NCBI GenBank assembly: GCA_023132075.1
Contig: JAGLYT010000050.1
Coordinates: 1 to 8,879, forward strand
From: JAGLHV01 sp023132075 [NCBI: bacterium]
GTDB taxonomy: Bacteria; CBDUZB01; JAGLHV01
Direction of reading: 5' to 3'
DNA: 8,879 nucleotides
Part shown: piece after piece, positions 1-6,343 of the stretch
Layout: every line of letters starts with the position of its first letter
How positions within the stretch are numbered: position 1 is the first letter of the stretch
Notes under the pieces: generated by a model
What the model was told of the DNA's origin: nothing
The model's input: only the letters and a program-made list of their open reading frames with translations
Databases searched by the model: none
Program-made: the position numbers and the translations under genes

Positions 1-3000
1 TTTCCTTAAATAATTCAAATTTAAGATTCCCCAAGTCTATCTTGAATTCTTGGATTAAACCATTTATAGTTATTTCCTTCCCGCCAAATTTAATAGTGAA
101 CTCTCCGTTAATAAAAGACATCAGCTTAACGCTTATATCTACTTCCCCTCTGATTATATTTTCTTTTATATACTTCACAAAAAAGTCCGTTTTTAAAACT
201 TGAACATCTACTCCTATTTTTTTTGCTAATATTTCCAGAGTAATACCCCTTACTTCTTTCCCGTCGACAAGAAATGACTTAAACTCAAATTCAGTTAACT
301 TAGCAAATCTAACGTCCATTACCTCTTTAAAGGTTATATCTACTTTTAAATACTCCTTTAACATTTCTAAACTAATTCCATTTACAGTCTCTTTCTGCTC
401 AAAAAGCATCTCTAATTCCCTTATATCAAACTGTGCCAATTTAGTCGCAATTACTTCCCTCAGACTTATTTTCACCCCTAATTCTTTAGTCAGAAAATCC
501 ACACTAATCCCGTTAATCTCTTTTCCATCTATAAAAAGAGTTTTCAAATCTTTCAAACCTAATTGGGACAATTTCAGAGCAACTATTTCTTTCATTGTTA
601 TATTTAACTTTAAATTTGCAAAAGAAACCCCGTCTATTTTAACAATTTTCCCGTTTATTTCTATCCCTTCCAGAAAGTTAAATGTATTTATAAAACTTTC
701 CCTGGAAAAAGTCATATCTTTCACCAAATTAAGAAGTGCCACATTTCTAAAATTAACCTTCATATCCAATAAGAATTTCCCGCTTATTTCTACTCCATCT
801 ATTTTTATTACGTCTCCTATAGATAATTTTTTTATTTGCCACATATTGAGGTCGGCTAATTTTATTTCAAATGCTTTGGCCAAATCCAGTTTTCTTAAAG
901 TTAAACCGCTTAAATCAAGCTCTCTAAAAATACCTATTTCCCCAAATTTAAACTTTGCAAATAGATAAAAATCCGAAAGTTTCAATGTGTCGGATAACAT
1001 CTTTGCCACATAAATTCTTAACTCCGGTGTATTTAAAATTATTCTTTCATTTCCTAAAACATCAACCACTATTACGTTTTTATCTGCGTTCTTAAGATCA
1101 AGGATATTCAAAAAATTTTCTAAAATACGGACATCTTTAATATCTTTTAATTTTAAATCTACCAATTGTATTTTCCATGAGTCCACTTTTACTTTAAATA
1201 CTTCTCCCCCTTTATGAACAAGCATCATTAAAGGCATCCCCATCAGCACAGTATCAGCAAAAACTCCCCCAAAAAGCTCATCCAGTATCGGATAAACTAA
1301 AATCAATACCGAAGAAACTAAGGCTAATTTAATTACCGTAGGAGACTTTATTATCCCCGGGATATTTGCTTTAATATCTTTGGCTGAAAATAATTTTTTA
1401 TTGAAATTAATAATTGAAATAAAAACACTTTTAATTCCGGAAAAAACTATTGTTACTCCTCTCACAGCTATATTACCAATTTTCACGCCATAACGACCTA
1501 TTCTACCTGCTATCCCGTAAATACCACCTAAAGTTGCTGTAAAAGCTGTAAAGTAATTAACTTTAAAAAATGTCCCGGTTATTTTGCCGATTACACCTGC
1601 ACCTTTAGCTCCTCCACACACTATAATGGCTAAATTAGCCAATCCCAAACCAGGCCGAAATCCATCACTAAAGGGATTAAGCATAATAGTAACAGTCTCA
1701 ATAGTAAATTGCAGTAATCCCTGAATCATAGTCGTAGGAACATCTCCCCAATCTCCGAAAATAGGCCTTCCATAAACATCAGAACCAGTAGGTGCCGCAC
1801 CTATTCCCACCAGAGCCATATGATTCCCGACCATAAAAATCTGTAACCCCACGCCGACTACTCCAATAAGCACTTCTGTTAAAATGAAAGGAATTGAAAC
1901 CAAATAGCCGATTGCTTTCGCTAATATTCCTACTCCCCATATTTCTCCAAATCCAAAACCACTCCACAACCATTCTTGTATTCCAAATAAAAGGCCGCAA
2001 ATACCCCCATCAAGATGTCCATGGTCATCCATTACTCCTATAATCCCTTCCATTACCCAGGTCAAAACCCCAAGCAACCCCCCTGTTCCTGTCTCAATTC
2101 CTGAGCCATAAAGATCTTTTAATTCCGTCCCCCACCAAAGAGTTGATAAAAGATGACTGGGATTCTCATAAGCAAACACCGTTATTGCCCCGGTAAAAAT
2201 CATCCCTCCTCCAGCAGCAGCAGCTATCGAACCAACAAAACCCACAAAAGAAATAACTAAACCTTTCAAAATAACAAATCCAGACCAGGCTTTAACAGCA
2301 GAAAGAACAACACCCAGGGACGCCCAGGAAAAAGAAAGACTACCAAGACTACTGATGATACCACCTATGGTAAGGCCTTTAATACCTGCTATAGCAGTCA
2401 CACCAGCTATTTTTATCGCACCAAACAGACCTACAAACGAAGACCAGACTAAGGGAGCAGCAACAATCATTAAAGCTGCCGAGAAAAGTATTATCCCACC
2501 AAGCAGAAGATTAAGGGCAATATGCTTATAAGTATGGCCTAAATTAATACCGAAAATAACTACCCCATGCAACCAACCAAGCTCTCCGGCTCCATAAACC
2601 ACAGCTGCGCCACCCACAAAAACAAGTGCAACAGCAGCTACAACCAGGGATATTATCTGGATGACACTAAAACTCATCGCGCCAATAGCAGCAGCTACTG
2701 TCGTTAATCCTCCTAAACCAAAAAACCCAGCCAAACCTGCTGTCGTTCCAAAAATAGCTGATGCCGCTACCATCACAATAGCTGCTATGGCAATTATGAT
2801 TAAACCGATACCTATTACTATTAAGGCAATGTGCAACATCTTGGGAGCTAATACCCGTGCATCGGCCTGCCAATCCTCTACCCACGTACCCTCTGCAATT
2901 GTACCTTTAAAATTCATCATAGCAAAACCAAATAGCGCCCCGGCTGCGGCTAACAAAGCTAATCCTGCCGCTAATACAGCTACACCGATACCAAACACAC

Positions 3001-3853
3001 TGGTTAGCGTTCCTGCAACTACCAAAATAATAGCTGCTATTGTCACCAACACCATTGCTATCATTGCTAGTATACCTACAATAAACATAGCTATCGCTTT
3101 TATGTTTTCCCCTCCCCAGGTTAAAGTGTTCTCCGTTCCCCCTTTAATAAAACTACCAAAGTCTAACATAGAATCTTTACCCAACATCACTAATTCTACG
3201 TAGAATTGCCAAAAAGGGGCGGCAATAGCACTCCATGCTGCTCCCACCCCTAAAGAGTTTGCGACATGTCCGATTAAAGTTAAGATACCTTCAACAACAT
3301 TCATTCTGAACTCTGCCAAGGCTACGGTAAAAAGAAACCCTAAATGAAAAACACCATCCCAGGCCCAGACACTTACAGCCACTACAAGATCAACTATGGG
3401 AACGATTATATTGTCAATAACAAAACTCCCAACAACCTTAATTCCATCCCATGCCCAATTGGCAAAATCTTCTAACCCCCACAAAATATGATCCAACCAA
3501 CTTCCAGCCTCTCCGGCTATATTCTCAATATCTAATCCAAACCCAACATTATCAGCTATGGTAGTATCTCTCAGTTCTATATCATGACTCTTGTAAAATG
3601 CCGAATCTAACGCCACCCCCCCGGCATGAACATCAACATTCGGTATTATCTTGTCTAAATAGATATTTACATTATCCGTATACGTGGGATCATCCAATGG
3701 ATAATAAGAATCGCTCAAATCTCCTGTATACCCTACAAAGGAAACATCATCCGCATAGGCATACTCTTTAATATCACAGAAAACAACGAAAAAAATCAGC
3801 AATAAAACGCAAGAGAATATTTTAGTAACAATATGGCCTTTAATATTATTCAT
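1..3853 (-). CDS. Giant exported polytopic membrane protein with C-terminal 44-residue repeats, 3' end outside window
   Basis: The minus-strand frame from the ATG at 3853-3851 stays open to the window edge: at least 1284 codons, no stop. An AAGGAG ribosome site lies at 3861-3866, 7 bases before the ATG. Residues 8-34 look like a signal peptide: lysine, a hydrophobic run (VLLLIFFVVF), then AYA before DD. Residues 35-130 are polar and acidic. WAWDG occurs twice, exactly 30 residues apart (133 and 163). Residues 140-880 are Gly/Ala/Ile/Val-rich with well over ten hydrophobic stretches, clearest at 251-282, 285-312, 339-368, 397-420, 443-469, 526-560, 641-676 and 839-880. Residues 885-1284 are soluble, Lys/Glu/Ile-rich and repetitive. 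I do not recognise the family. Alternatives are a VirB6/TrbL-like secretion channel component or a multi-span surface protein, but no signature motif supports either. It follows the TadG/TadE-like genes and has its own c-di-GMP riboswitch. The frame is certain; the function is unknown. Confidence 0.93.
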   Translation of the reverse strand, partial: MNNIKGHIVTKIFSCVLLLIFFVVFCDIKEYAYADDVSFVGYTGDLSDSYYPLDDPTYTDNVNIYLDKIIPNVDVHAGGVALDSAFYKSHDIELRDTTIADNVGFGLDIENIAGEAGSWLDHILWGLEDFANWAWDGIKVVGSFVIDNIIVPIVDLVVAVSVWAWDGVFHLGFLFTVALAEFRMNVVEGILTLIGHVANSLGVGAAWSAIAAPFWQFYVELVMLGKDSMLDFGSFIKGGTENTLTWGGENIKAIAMFIVGILAMIAMVLVTIAAIILVVAGTLTSVFGIGVAVLAAGLALLAAAGALFGFAMMNFKGTIAEGTWVEDWQADARVLAPKMLHIALIVIGIGLIIIAIAAIVMVAASAIFGTTAGLAGFFGLGGLTTVAAAIGAMSFSVIQIISLVVAAVALVFVGGAAVVYGAGELGWLHGVVIFGINLGHTYKHIALNLLLGGIILFSAALMIVAAPLVWSSFVGLFGAIKIAGVTAIAGIKGLTIGGIISSLGSLSFSWASLGVVLSAVKAWSGFVILKGLVISFVGFVGSIAAAAGGGMIFTGAITVFAYENPSHLLSTLWWGTELKDLYGSGIETGTGGLLGVLTWVMEGIIGVMDDHGHLDGGICGLLFGIQEWLWSGFGFGEIWGVGILAKAIGYLVSIPFILTEVLIGVVGVGLQIFMVGNHMALVGIGAAPTGSDVYGRPIFGDWGDVPTTMIQGLLQFTIETVTIMLNPFSDGFRPGLGLANLAIIVCGGAKGAGVIGKITGTFFKVNYFTAFTATLGGIYGIAGRIGRYGVKIGNIAVRGVTIVFSGIKSVFISIINFNKKLFSAKDIKANIPGIIKSPTVIKLALVSSVLILVYPILDELFGGVFADTVLMGMPLMMLVHKGGEVFKVKVDSWKIQLVDLKLKDIKDVRILENFLNILDLKNADKNVIVVDVLGNERIILNTPELRIYVAKMLSDTLKLSDFYLFAKFKFGEIGIFRELDLSGLTLRKLDLAKAFEIKLADLNMWQIKKLSIGDVIKIDGVEISGKFLLDMKVNFRNVALLNLVKDMTFSRESFINTFNFLEGIEINGKIVKIDGVSFANLKLNITMKEIVALKLSQLGLKDLKTLFIDGKEINGISVDFLTKELGVKISLREVIATKLAQFDIRELEMLFEQKETVNGISLEMLKEYLKVDITFKEVMDVRFAKLTEFEFKSFLVDGKEVRGITLEILAKKIGVDVQVLKTDFFVKYIKENIIRGEVDISVKLMSFINGEFTIKFGGKEITINGLIQEFKIDLGNLKFELFKE
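152..547 (-). repeat. Three 44-residue (132-bp) tandem repeats within the giant protein
   Basis: Residues 1103-1146, 1147-1190 and 1191-1234 of the giant protein form three consecutive units of exactly 44 residues. The shared pattern is an aromatic/Leu-rich start (LKTLF, LEMLF, FKSFL), then DGKE in units 1 and 3, then [VI]xGI[ST][LV] in all three, a Leu, a GV or KV step, a hydrophobic strand and a charged end. More degenerate relatives extend upstream (residues about 980-1102, with IDGVEISG, LEGIEING and IDGVSFAN). Later sequence (KFGGKEITINGL, residues 1255-1266) suggests the array continues toward or past the window edge. Divergence at residue level shows these are old repeats, not a recent expansion. 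The alternating strand/helix pattern suggests a repetitive folded stalk or binding surface; that is inference. Confidence 0.8.
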
Positions 3854-3897
3854 TTTTTTTCTCCTTTTTTTCCATTAAACTTTTTACTTTATTTATT

Positions 3898-3956
3898 AAA
3901 AAAAAACCGAGTTACCTTTATGTATACTTGTTCCTATACATACCTCGGTAGCTCGG
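3898..3956 (-). terminator. Intrinsic terminator of the second c-di-GMP riboswitch
   Basis: On the minus strand CCGAGCTACC (3956-3947) can pair with GGTAACTCGG (3916-3907), with a single mismatch in ten, and is followed by a run of T at 3906-3898. The loop holds a second perfect 8-bp hairpin, TATGTATA (3942-3935) with TATACATA (3926-3919). The 5' arm of the outer stem is also the 3' strand of the upstream aptamer, so aptamer and terminator compete for it. It lies before the ribosome site of the giant gene and also closes the TadG/TadE-like unit. Confidence 0.85.
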
Positions 3957-4082
3957 CTGCCTTTTTTAAATTTAACCATTTGCATAATCACCAAATGCCT
4001 CAGTTATCGATACGCTCGGCTATCTCTCTAAAAAAGACCCGTGGCTTTGCGCCCTTCGATTTCTCGAAGTTTGCCTTTTCGG
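3945..4082 (-). ncRNA. Cyclic di-GMP-I (GEMM-I) riboswitch aptamer upstream of the giant gene
   Basis: The minus strand reads CCGAAAAGGCAAAC, then the hairpin CTTCGA-GAAA-TCGAAG (4069-4054), then GGCGCAAAGCCACGGG, and ends with AGCCGAGCTACCGA (3958-3945). These are the conserved parts of the c-di-GMP-I family (Vc2 type): the GCAAA 5' segment, a GAAA-capped stem, the GCAAAGCC junction carrying the adenine that intercalates the ligand (A47 of Vc2, here 4048), and the GCCG..CUACCG 3' strand. The base matching Vc2 G20 (4075) is G, as in c-di-GMP binders; the Geobacter cGAMP variant has A there. The third helix is long: GGGTCTTTTTT (4040-4030) pairs with AAAAAAGGCAGCC (3967-3955) with a two-base AG bulge, enclosing a 62-base insertion that carries its own CATTTG/CAAATG hairpin. 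The 3' strand doubles as the terminator's 5' arm, so ligand binding is expected to allow read-through into the giant gene. Family assignment is firm; the switching direction is inferred. Confidence 0.9.
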
Positions 4083-4124
4083 ATAATCGTTTCAAAGAAA
4101 CAAATCCTTTTCCACTCTATTATA

Positions 4125-4153
4125 AATGTAACATATTTCTTTCCATTAGTCAA
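4125..4153 (-). promoter_or_regulatory. Candidate sigma-70 promoter for the second riboswitch and giant gene
   Basis: TTGACT (4153-4148) and TACATT (4130-4125) are separated by 17 bases on the minus strand. A TATAAT lies just beyond at 4124-4119 but is 23 bases from the -35, so it would need another -35. The site starts about 30 bases after the TadE-like stop codon and ends about 40 bases before the aptamer, which is where an independent promoter for the giant gene would be expected. The -10 match is moderate. Confidence 0.55.
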
Positions 4154-4182
4154 GGAGAAAATAAACCCGTCACCCGATGTTA

Positions 4183-4644
4183 TTATTCCTCAAGTTTGGC
4201 TATTTCATAACAGGTAAACATCGGCCAAAACTCACCATCGACCTTTGCTTTAACCGGCCTCAACCATTTCCCTGCATTTTCCAACCAGGGAAAATCTATA
4301 TTTACCTTACTGCTTACTTCCACCCGTGAGTAATTTTTTGCAATTCCAAAGTTTACAGAGAACTCTGCCTCTGCCTCTGTAGTATCGTCATCTGCCAAAA
4401 AAGCTTTCAATCTATCTTCTATGCTGGTCCGCACGCTTGTTGAAGCGGTCCACAAGTCATCAGCGTTTTTAATCGCTCGCGGCTTTTCTACTGACCAACA
4501 TTGCGCCGCGTAATAAGCTGCTGCTTGATTTTTCTGTAATGTTTCTAAATATCTAACTACTTCCATAGATGCCTTAAGCATTATTACCATTAGAACCATT
4601 AAAACAGATAATTCTACGACCGCCTGCCCTTTATTCCCGTTCAT
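4183..4644 (-). CDS. TadE-like pseudopilin-type envelope protein
   Basis: This 153-residue protein begins with a short basic leader followed by G6-Q7-A-V-V-E11 and a hydrophobic run to about residue 24. That is the type IV prepilin/TadE pattern: predicted cleavage after Gly6 by a prepilin peptidase leaves glutamate at mature position +5. TadE-like proteins are minor, pseudopilin-like parts of tight-adherence (Tad/Flp) pilus systems, anchored in the inner membrane with the C-terminal domain outside. The soluble part (residues about 45-153) has Cys at 49 and 144. The C-terminus carries GEFWPMFTCYEI, matching GELWPDPDSSYKI at the end of the upstream TadG-like protein. An AAGGGG-type ribosome site lies upstream, and the gap from the TadG-like stop is 23 bases, so the two are co-transcribed. 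No Flp pilin, TadA ATPase, TadB/TadC or TadV is in the window. TadE-like is well supported by the N-terminus; the exact role is not. Confidence 0.85.
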   Translation of the reverse strand: MNGNKGQAVVELSVLMVLMVIMLKASMEVVRYLETLQKNQAAAYYAAQCWSVEKPRAIKNADDLWTASTSVRTSIEDRLKAFLADDDTTEAEAEFSVNFGIAKNYSRVEVSSKVNIDFPWLENAGKWLRPVKAKVDGEFWPMFTCYEIAKLEE

Positions 4645-4667
4645 AAAATCAACCCCTTTTTTTTACC

Positions 4668-5795
4668 TCATTTGAATTTTATTTTATAAGAAGAATCCGG
4701 ATCCGGCCAAAGTTCACCTGTGGTTGAATCCAATTCTACAGAAGCTTCCGCCGGAAGATCTTTTTCCCTTCCAGTCGTTCCAAAATTAAGCCCAGTTACA
4801 TCTCTCTCCCCCTCTACCTTCAATCCACCTTTTTGCTCAGTATCATCAAAATACAACCAACCGTCGATTGTCTCTTTGGGATTTTTATTATATGCTTCTG
4901 TCTTATATACTTCCCACCAATATTTATTTACTGTACAAGTACAGCCGGTTATACTACCTGATGTGTAAGTATGGGTCCAGGAAGCCGTATTATATTCCCA
5001 TGCTATATAGGGAAGATTTACTCTTTTCCTGTGAGTCGTCCAATAAGCAGTCTGATATTTCTGAAAGTCCGCATCAAAGGTTACCGTAGGATTAACCTTT
5101 GACTTACCCTTATCACCAAATTCTAATTTTTCGGAGTCAAGATGGCGAATTAATCTCCTGACTTTCGATATCACTTTATCCTGGAGGTCAACCCGGGGCT
5201 TAATAAAGGTATCTCTATATTCTTCCATTCTCGCCTCTGAAGGAAAAGCCTCGTCAGATACAGCAAACTGATCCGGATCAAATTTGTTAATTTCCGGTGG
5301 TTTGTCCCAAATAGCAGGAGTCGAAATTGATTCGTATTTGGGATTTAAATACTTAAATGCCTGATAACTACAAGTATGTTCCGTGGCCGCCGCCCCGGTA
5401 TATCCCTCAGTATGGGTTATATAATTATAGGTCCATCGACCATCATCCGGTGTATCATATGGCCTGAATGTATTAGCCGTTTCCCATTTCCCTCCTGAAT
5501 AGATGTTCCCAAACAGCTTATCAAAATCATCAACAGAACAGCGATTAGAATAAGTGTCTTCTGCCGGCTCAATCATCTGCCGATTCATATCCGCAAGAAA
5601 ATTCATTTGTTTAGCATAAAGACTAATTAAATGCAAAGCCCTTCCATCCACTGCAGTCTGAAGCATAATCTTAGTCTGAGAAATTCTAAAAATATCAATT
5701 CCAACTGTAACCATCACTAACCCGCACAAAGCAAGAAAAACAAGGAAAAAAACCAATACCTGCCCTTTTTTTAAATATTTTCTCCCCTCTTCCAT
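4668..5795 (-). CDS. TadG-like envelope protein
   Basis: The 375-residue protein starts at an ATG 6 bases after a GGGAGG ribosome site (5802-5807) and ends with TGA. Its N-terminus, KKGQVLVFF to about residue 35, is one hydrophobic segment followed by IDIFRISQTKIMLQTAVDGRAL (split: IDIFRISQTK, IMLQTAVDGRAL). This matches the TadG N-terminal pattern, in which GQ, a membrane helix, D-x-[GS]-R and a QxAADAAALA-like motif follow in order. There is no glutamate at position +5 after Gly11, so it is probably a membrane anchor and not a processed pilin. The rest (about 60-375) is exported and soluble, Tyr/Trp/Asp-rich, with Cys at 86, 142, 285 and 287. I see no von Willebrand A metal site in it. The C-terminus shares a GE[LF]WP motif with the TadE-like partner. 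TadG-like proteins are accessory parts of Tad pili and often vary in their outer domain. It is the first gene after a promoter and a c-di-GMP-I riboswitch. TadG-like is likely from the N-terminus; the large domain is unrecognised. Confidence 0.82.
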   Translation of the reverse strand: MEEGRKYLKKGQVLVFFLVFLALCGLVMVTVGIDIFRISQTKIMLQTAVDGRALHLISLYAKQMNFLADMNRQMIEPAEDTYSNRCSVDDFDKLFGNIYSGGKWETANTFRPYDTPDDGRWTYNYITHTEGYTGAAATEHTCSYQAFKYLNPKYESISTPAIWDKPPEINKFDPDQFAVSDEAFPSEARMEEYRDTFIKPRVDLQDKVISKVRRLIRHLDSEKLEFGDKGKSKVNPTVTFDADFQKYQTAYWTTHRKRVNLPYIAWEYNTASWTHTYTSGSITGCTCTVNKYWWEVYKTEAYNKNPKETIDGWLYFDDTEQKGGLKVEGERDVTGLNFGTTGREKDLPAEASVELDSTTGELWPDPDSSYKIKFK

Positions 5796-5865
5796 CTTTT
5801 TCCTCCCGTTATATCACTCTTTAAGGCATTTGCAAAACAAAATCCAACGACAATTATAAATAAAC

Positions 5866-5913
5866 AAAAAAAACCGCTCTACCTTTCAGAAATCATTCCT
5901 TTCGGTAGCCCGG
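5866..5913 (-). terminator. Intrinsic terminator of the first c-di-GMP riboswitch
   Basis: On the minus strand CCGGGCTACC (5913-5904) pairs with GGTAGAGCGG (5883-5874): 5 plus 3 base pairs around a 2x2 internal loop, followed directly by eight T (5873-5866). A weaker inner stem can form in the 20-base loop (AGGAA with TTTCT). The 5' arm is the same stretch that forms the 3' strand of the aptamer, as in the second riboswitch. It lies about 60 bases before the TadG-like ribosome site. Confidence 0.85.
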
Positions 5914-5980
5914 CTAACTATTACTTTAACTCCAGCCCCGTGGCTTTGTGCCCCACCTTTTCAGATGGTTTACCTTTTCG
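5901..5980 (-). ncRNA. Cyclic di-GMP-I (GEMM-I) riboswitch aptamer upstream of the TadG-like gene
   Basis: The minus strand reads CGAAAAGGTAAACC, then the perfect hairpin CCATCT-GAAA-AGGTGG (5968-5953), GGCACAAAGCCACGGGGCT, a short arm, and AGCCGGGCTACCGAA (5915-5901). This fits the c-di-GMP-I aptamer at all key places: the AAACC segment, the GAAA tetraloop stem, the CAAAGCC junction with the intercalating adenine (A47 of Vc2, here 5947), and the GCCGGGCTACCG 3' strand. The G20-equivalent at 5974 is G, predicting c-di-GMP and not cGAMP. One departure is GCACAAAGCC where the common form is GCGCAAAGCC. The compact third helix (GGCT with AGCC) contrasts with the long one in the second riboswitch. 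The aptamer starts about 50 bases after the predicted transcription start. Because the terminator uses the aptamer 3' strand, ligand binding should favour expression of the TadG/TadE-like genes; that direction is inferred. Confidence 0.92.
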
Positions 5981-6038
5981 TTTTTGTTTTCCCCAACAAT
6001 AACAACCTCGACTGTTTACTGACACCTATACCATTCTA

Positions 6039-6067
6039 AGGATAACACACATTCATTTTTTTGTCAA
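6039..6067 (-). promoter_or_regulatory. Strong sigma-70-type promoter for the riboswitch-TadG/TadE unit
   Basis: The minus strand has a perfect TTGACA (6067-6062), a 17-base spacer, and TATCCT (6044-6039) preceded by TG at the extended -10 position (TGTTATCCT). Transcription would start near 6031-6033 and run through the first riboswitch. It is the best promoter match in the window. A strong basal promoter upstream of a riboswitch terminator fits control at the RNA level. Confidence 0.8.
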
Positions 6068-6208
6068 GACTTATTCTAATAATTATCGCAAACCATGTTT
6101 GGCCATTTTTTAAACTGTCTTTCGATTATTGCGTAACTATTTATGGCTATTCTTTCAAATTCAACCACTATGTACTAAAAGTCCAGAGATTGAAACTCAA
6201 AGGGAAAC

Positions 6209-6247
6209 AATTCAAAAAACAAAAAAATGAAGATAAAATATGTTTTG
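6209..6247 (+). repeat. Direct repeat copy A, left of the PBP gene
   Basis: The stretch AATTCAAAAAACAAAAAAATG followed by AAGATAAAATATGTTTT (join of 6209-6229 and 6230-6246, split here) matches the last ~36 bases of the window (8844-8879), with a one-base length difference and two or three substitutions. The two copies have the same orientation and lie 2634 bases apart, bracketing the penicillin-binding protein gene. Confidence 0.7.
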
Positions 6248-6343
6248 GACGATATAGCAAATTTTTCAACTCTTTTTTATCAAAATCCTCCTAAATCCCC
6301 CTTTTTCAAAGGGGGAAAACTGTCTTTTTCTTTTATCTTTTAA
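6227..6343 (+). pseudogene. Short ORF, probable remnant of a gene start truncated by a palindromic repeat
   Basis: The 38-codon frame begins MKIKYVLDDIANFSTLFYQ and then runs into NPPKSPFFKGG, which is the translation of the palindromic repeat at 6286-6319, before stopping. The opening is matched at the right edge of the window, where an ATG at 8861 begins MKVKYV with a closely similar upstream stretch. I read this as the 5' fragment of a gene whose relative starts at 8861 and leaves the window. There is no good ribosome site at 6227. The 119-codon-scale plus-strand sequence around it shows no other coding signal. It could instead be part of a dispersed non-coding repeat. Confidence 0.35.
6286..6319. 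repeat. Dispersed palindromic repeat (CCCCCTTT / AAAGGGGG)
   Basis: TCCTCCTAAAT leads into CCCCCTTT-TTC-AAAGGGGG (6297-6315), a perfect 8-bp inverted repeat with a 3-base loop. This composition, and its translation NPPKSPFFKGG, is familiar to me as a short interspersed repeat in many bacterial genomes. It lies downstream of the PBP gene and could form a hairpin at that transcript's 3' end, but there is no clear T run after it on the minus strand, so I do not call it a terminator. Confidence 0.75.

Noticed and set aside
152-547. CRISPR array
   Set aside because: The 132-bp periodicity is in coding sequence, with protein-level rather than nucleotide-level conservation and no spacers.
1779-2000. 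Minus-strand short frames inside the giant gene (also 2667-2885)
   Set aside because: They are out-of-frame readings of the real gene on the same strand and have no independent support.
2661-3203. Plus-strand 180-residue frame
   Set aside because: It lies wholly inside the giant minus-strand gene. Its Ala/Pro/Ile/Asn-rich translation is the antisense of the Gly/Ala/Ile-rich membrane region, and it has no ribosome site.
3845-3875. Tiny frame ATG at 3875 overlapping the giant gene's start, a possible leader peptide
   Set aside because: It has only nine codons of A-rich DNA containing the giant gene's own ribosome site, and no ribosome site of its own.
3833-4210. Plus-strand 125-residue frame
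   Set aside because: It is antisense to the second riboswitch, its terminator and the TadE-like 3' end, all of which explain the sequence better.
4720-5089. Plus-strand frames antisense to the TadG-like gene
   Set aside because: They are shadows of a gene with a clear start, ribosome site and membrane segment.
5901-5980. cGAMP-specific (GEMM-Ib) specificity for the riboswitches
   Set aside because: Both aptamers have G at the position equivalent to Vc2 G20, while the Geobacter cGAMP form has A there. c-di-GMP is the better prediction.
6061-6294. Plus-strand 77-residue frame
   Set aside because: It has no ATG context or ribosome site, low-complexity Lys/Phe-rich composition, and overlaps the promoter and repeats. 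The repeat match favours the frame at 6227 instead.
6297-6315. Intrinsic terminator for the PBP gene
   Set aside because: The stem is strong but no T run follows it on the minus strand, and it belongs to a dispersed repeat type.
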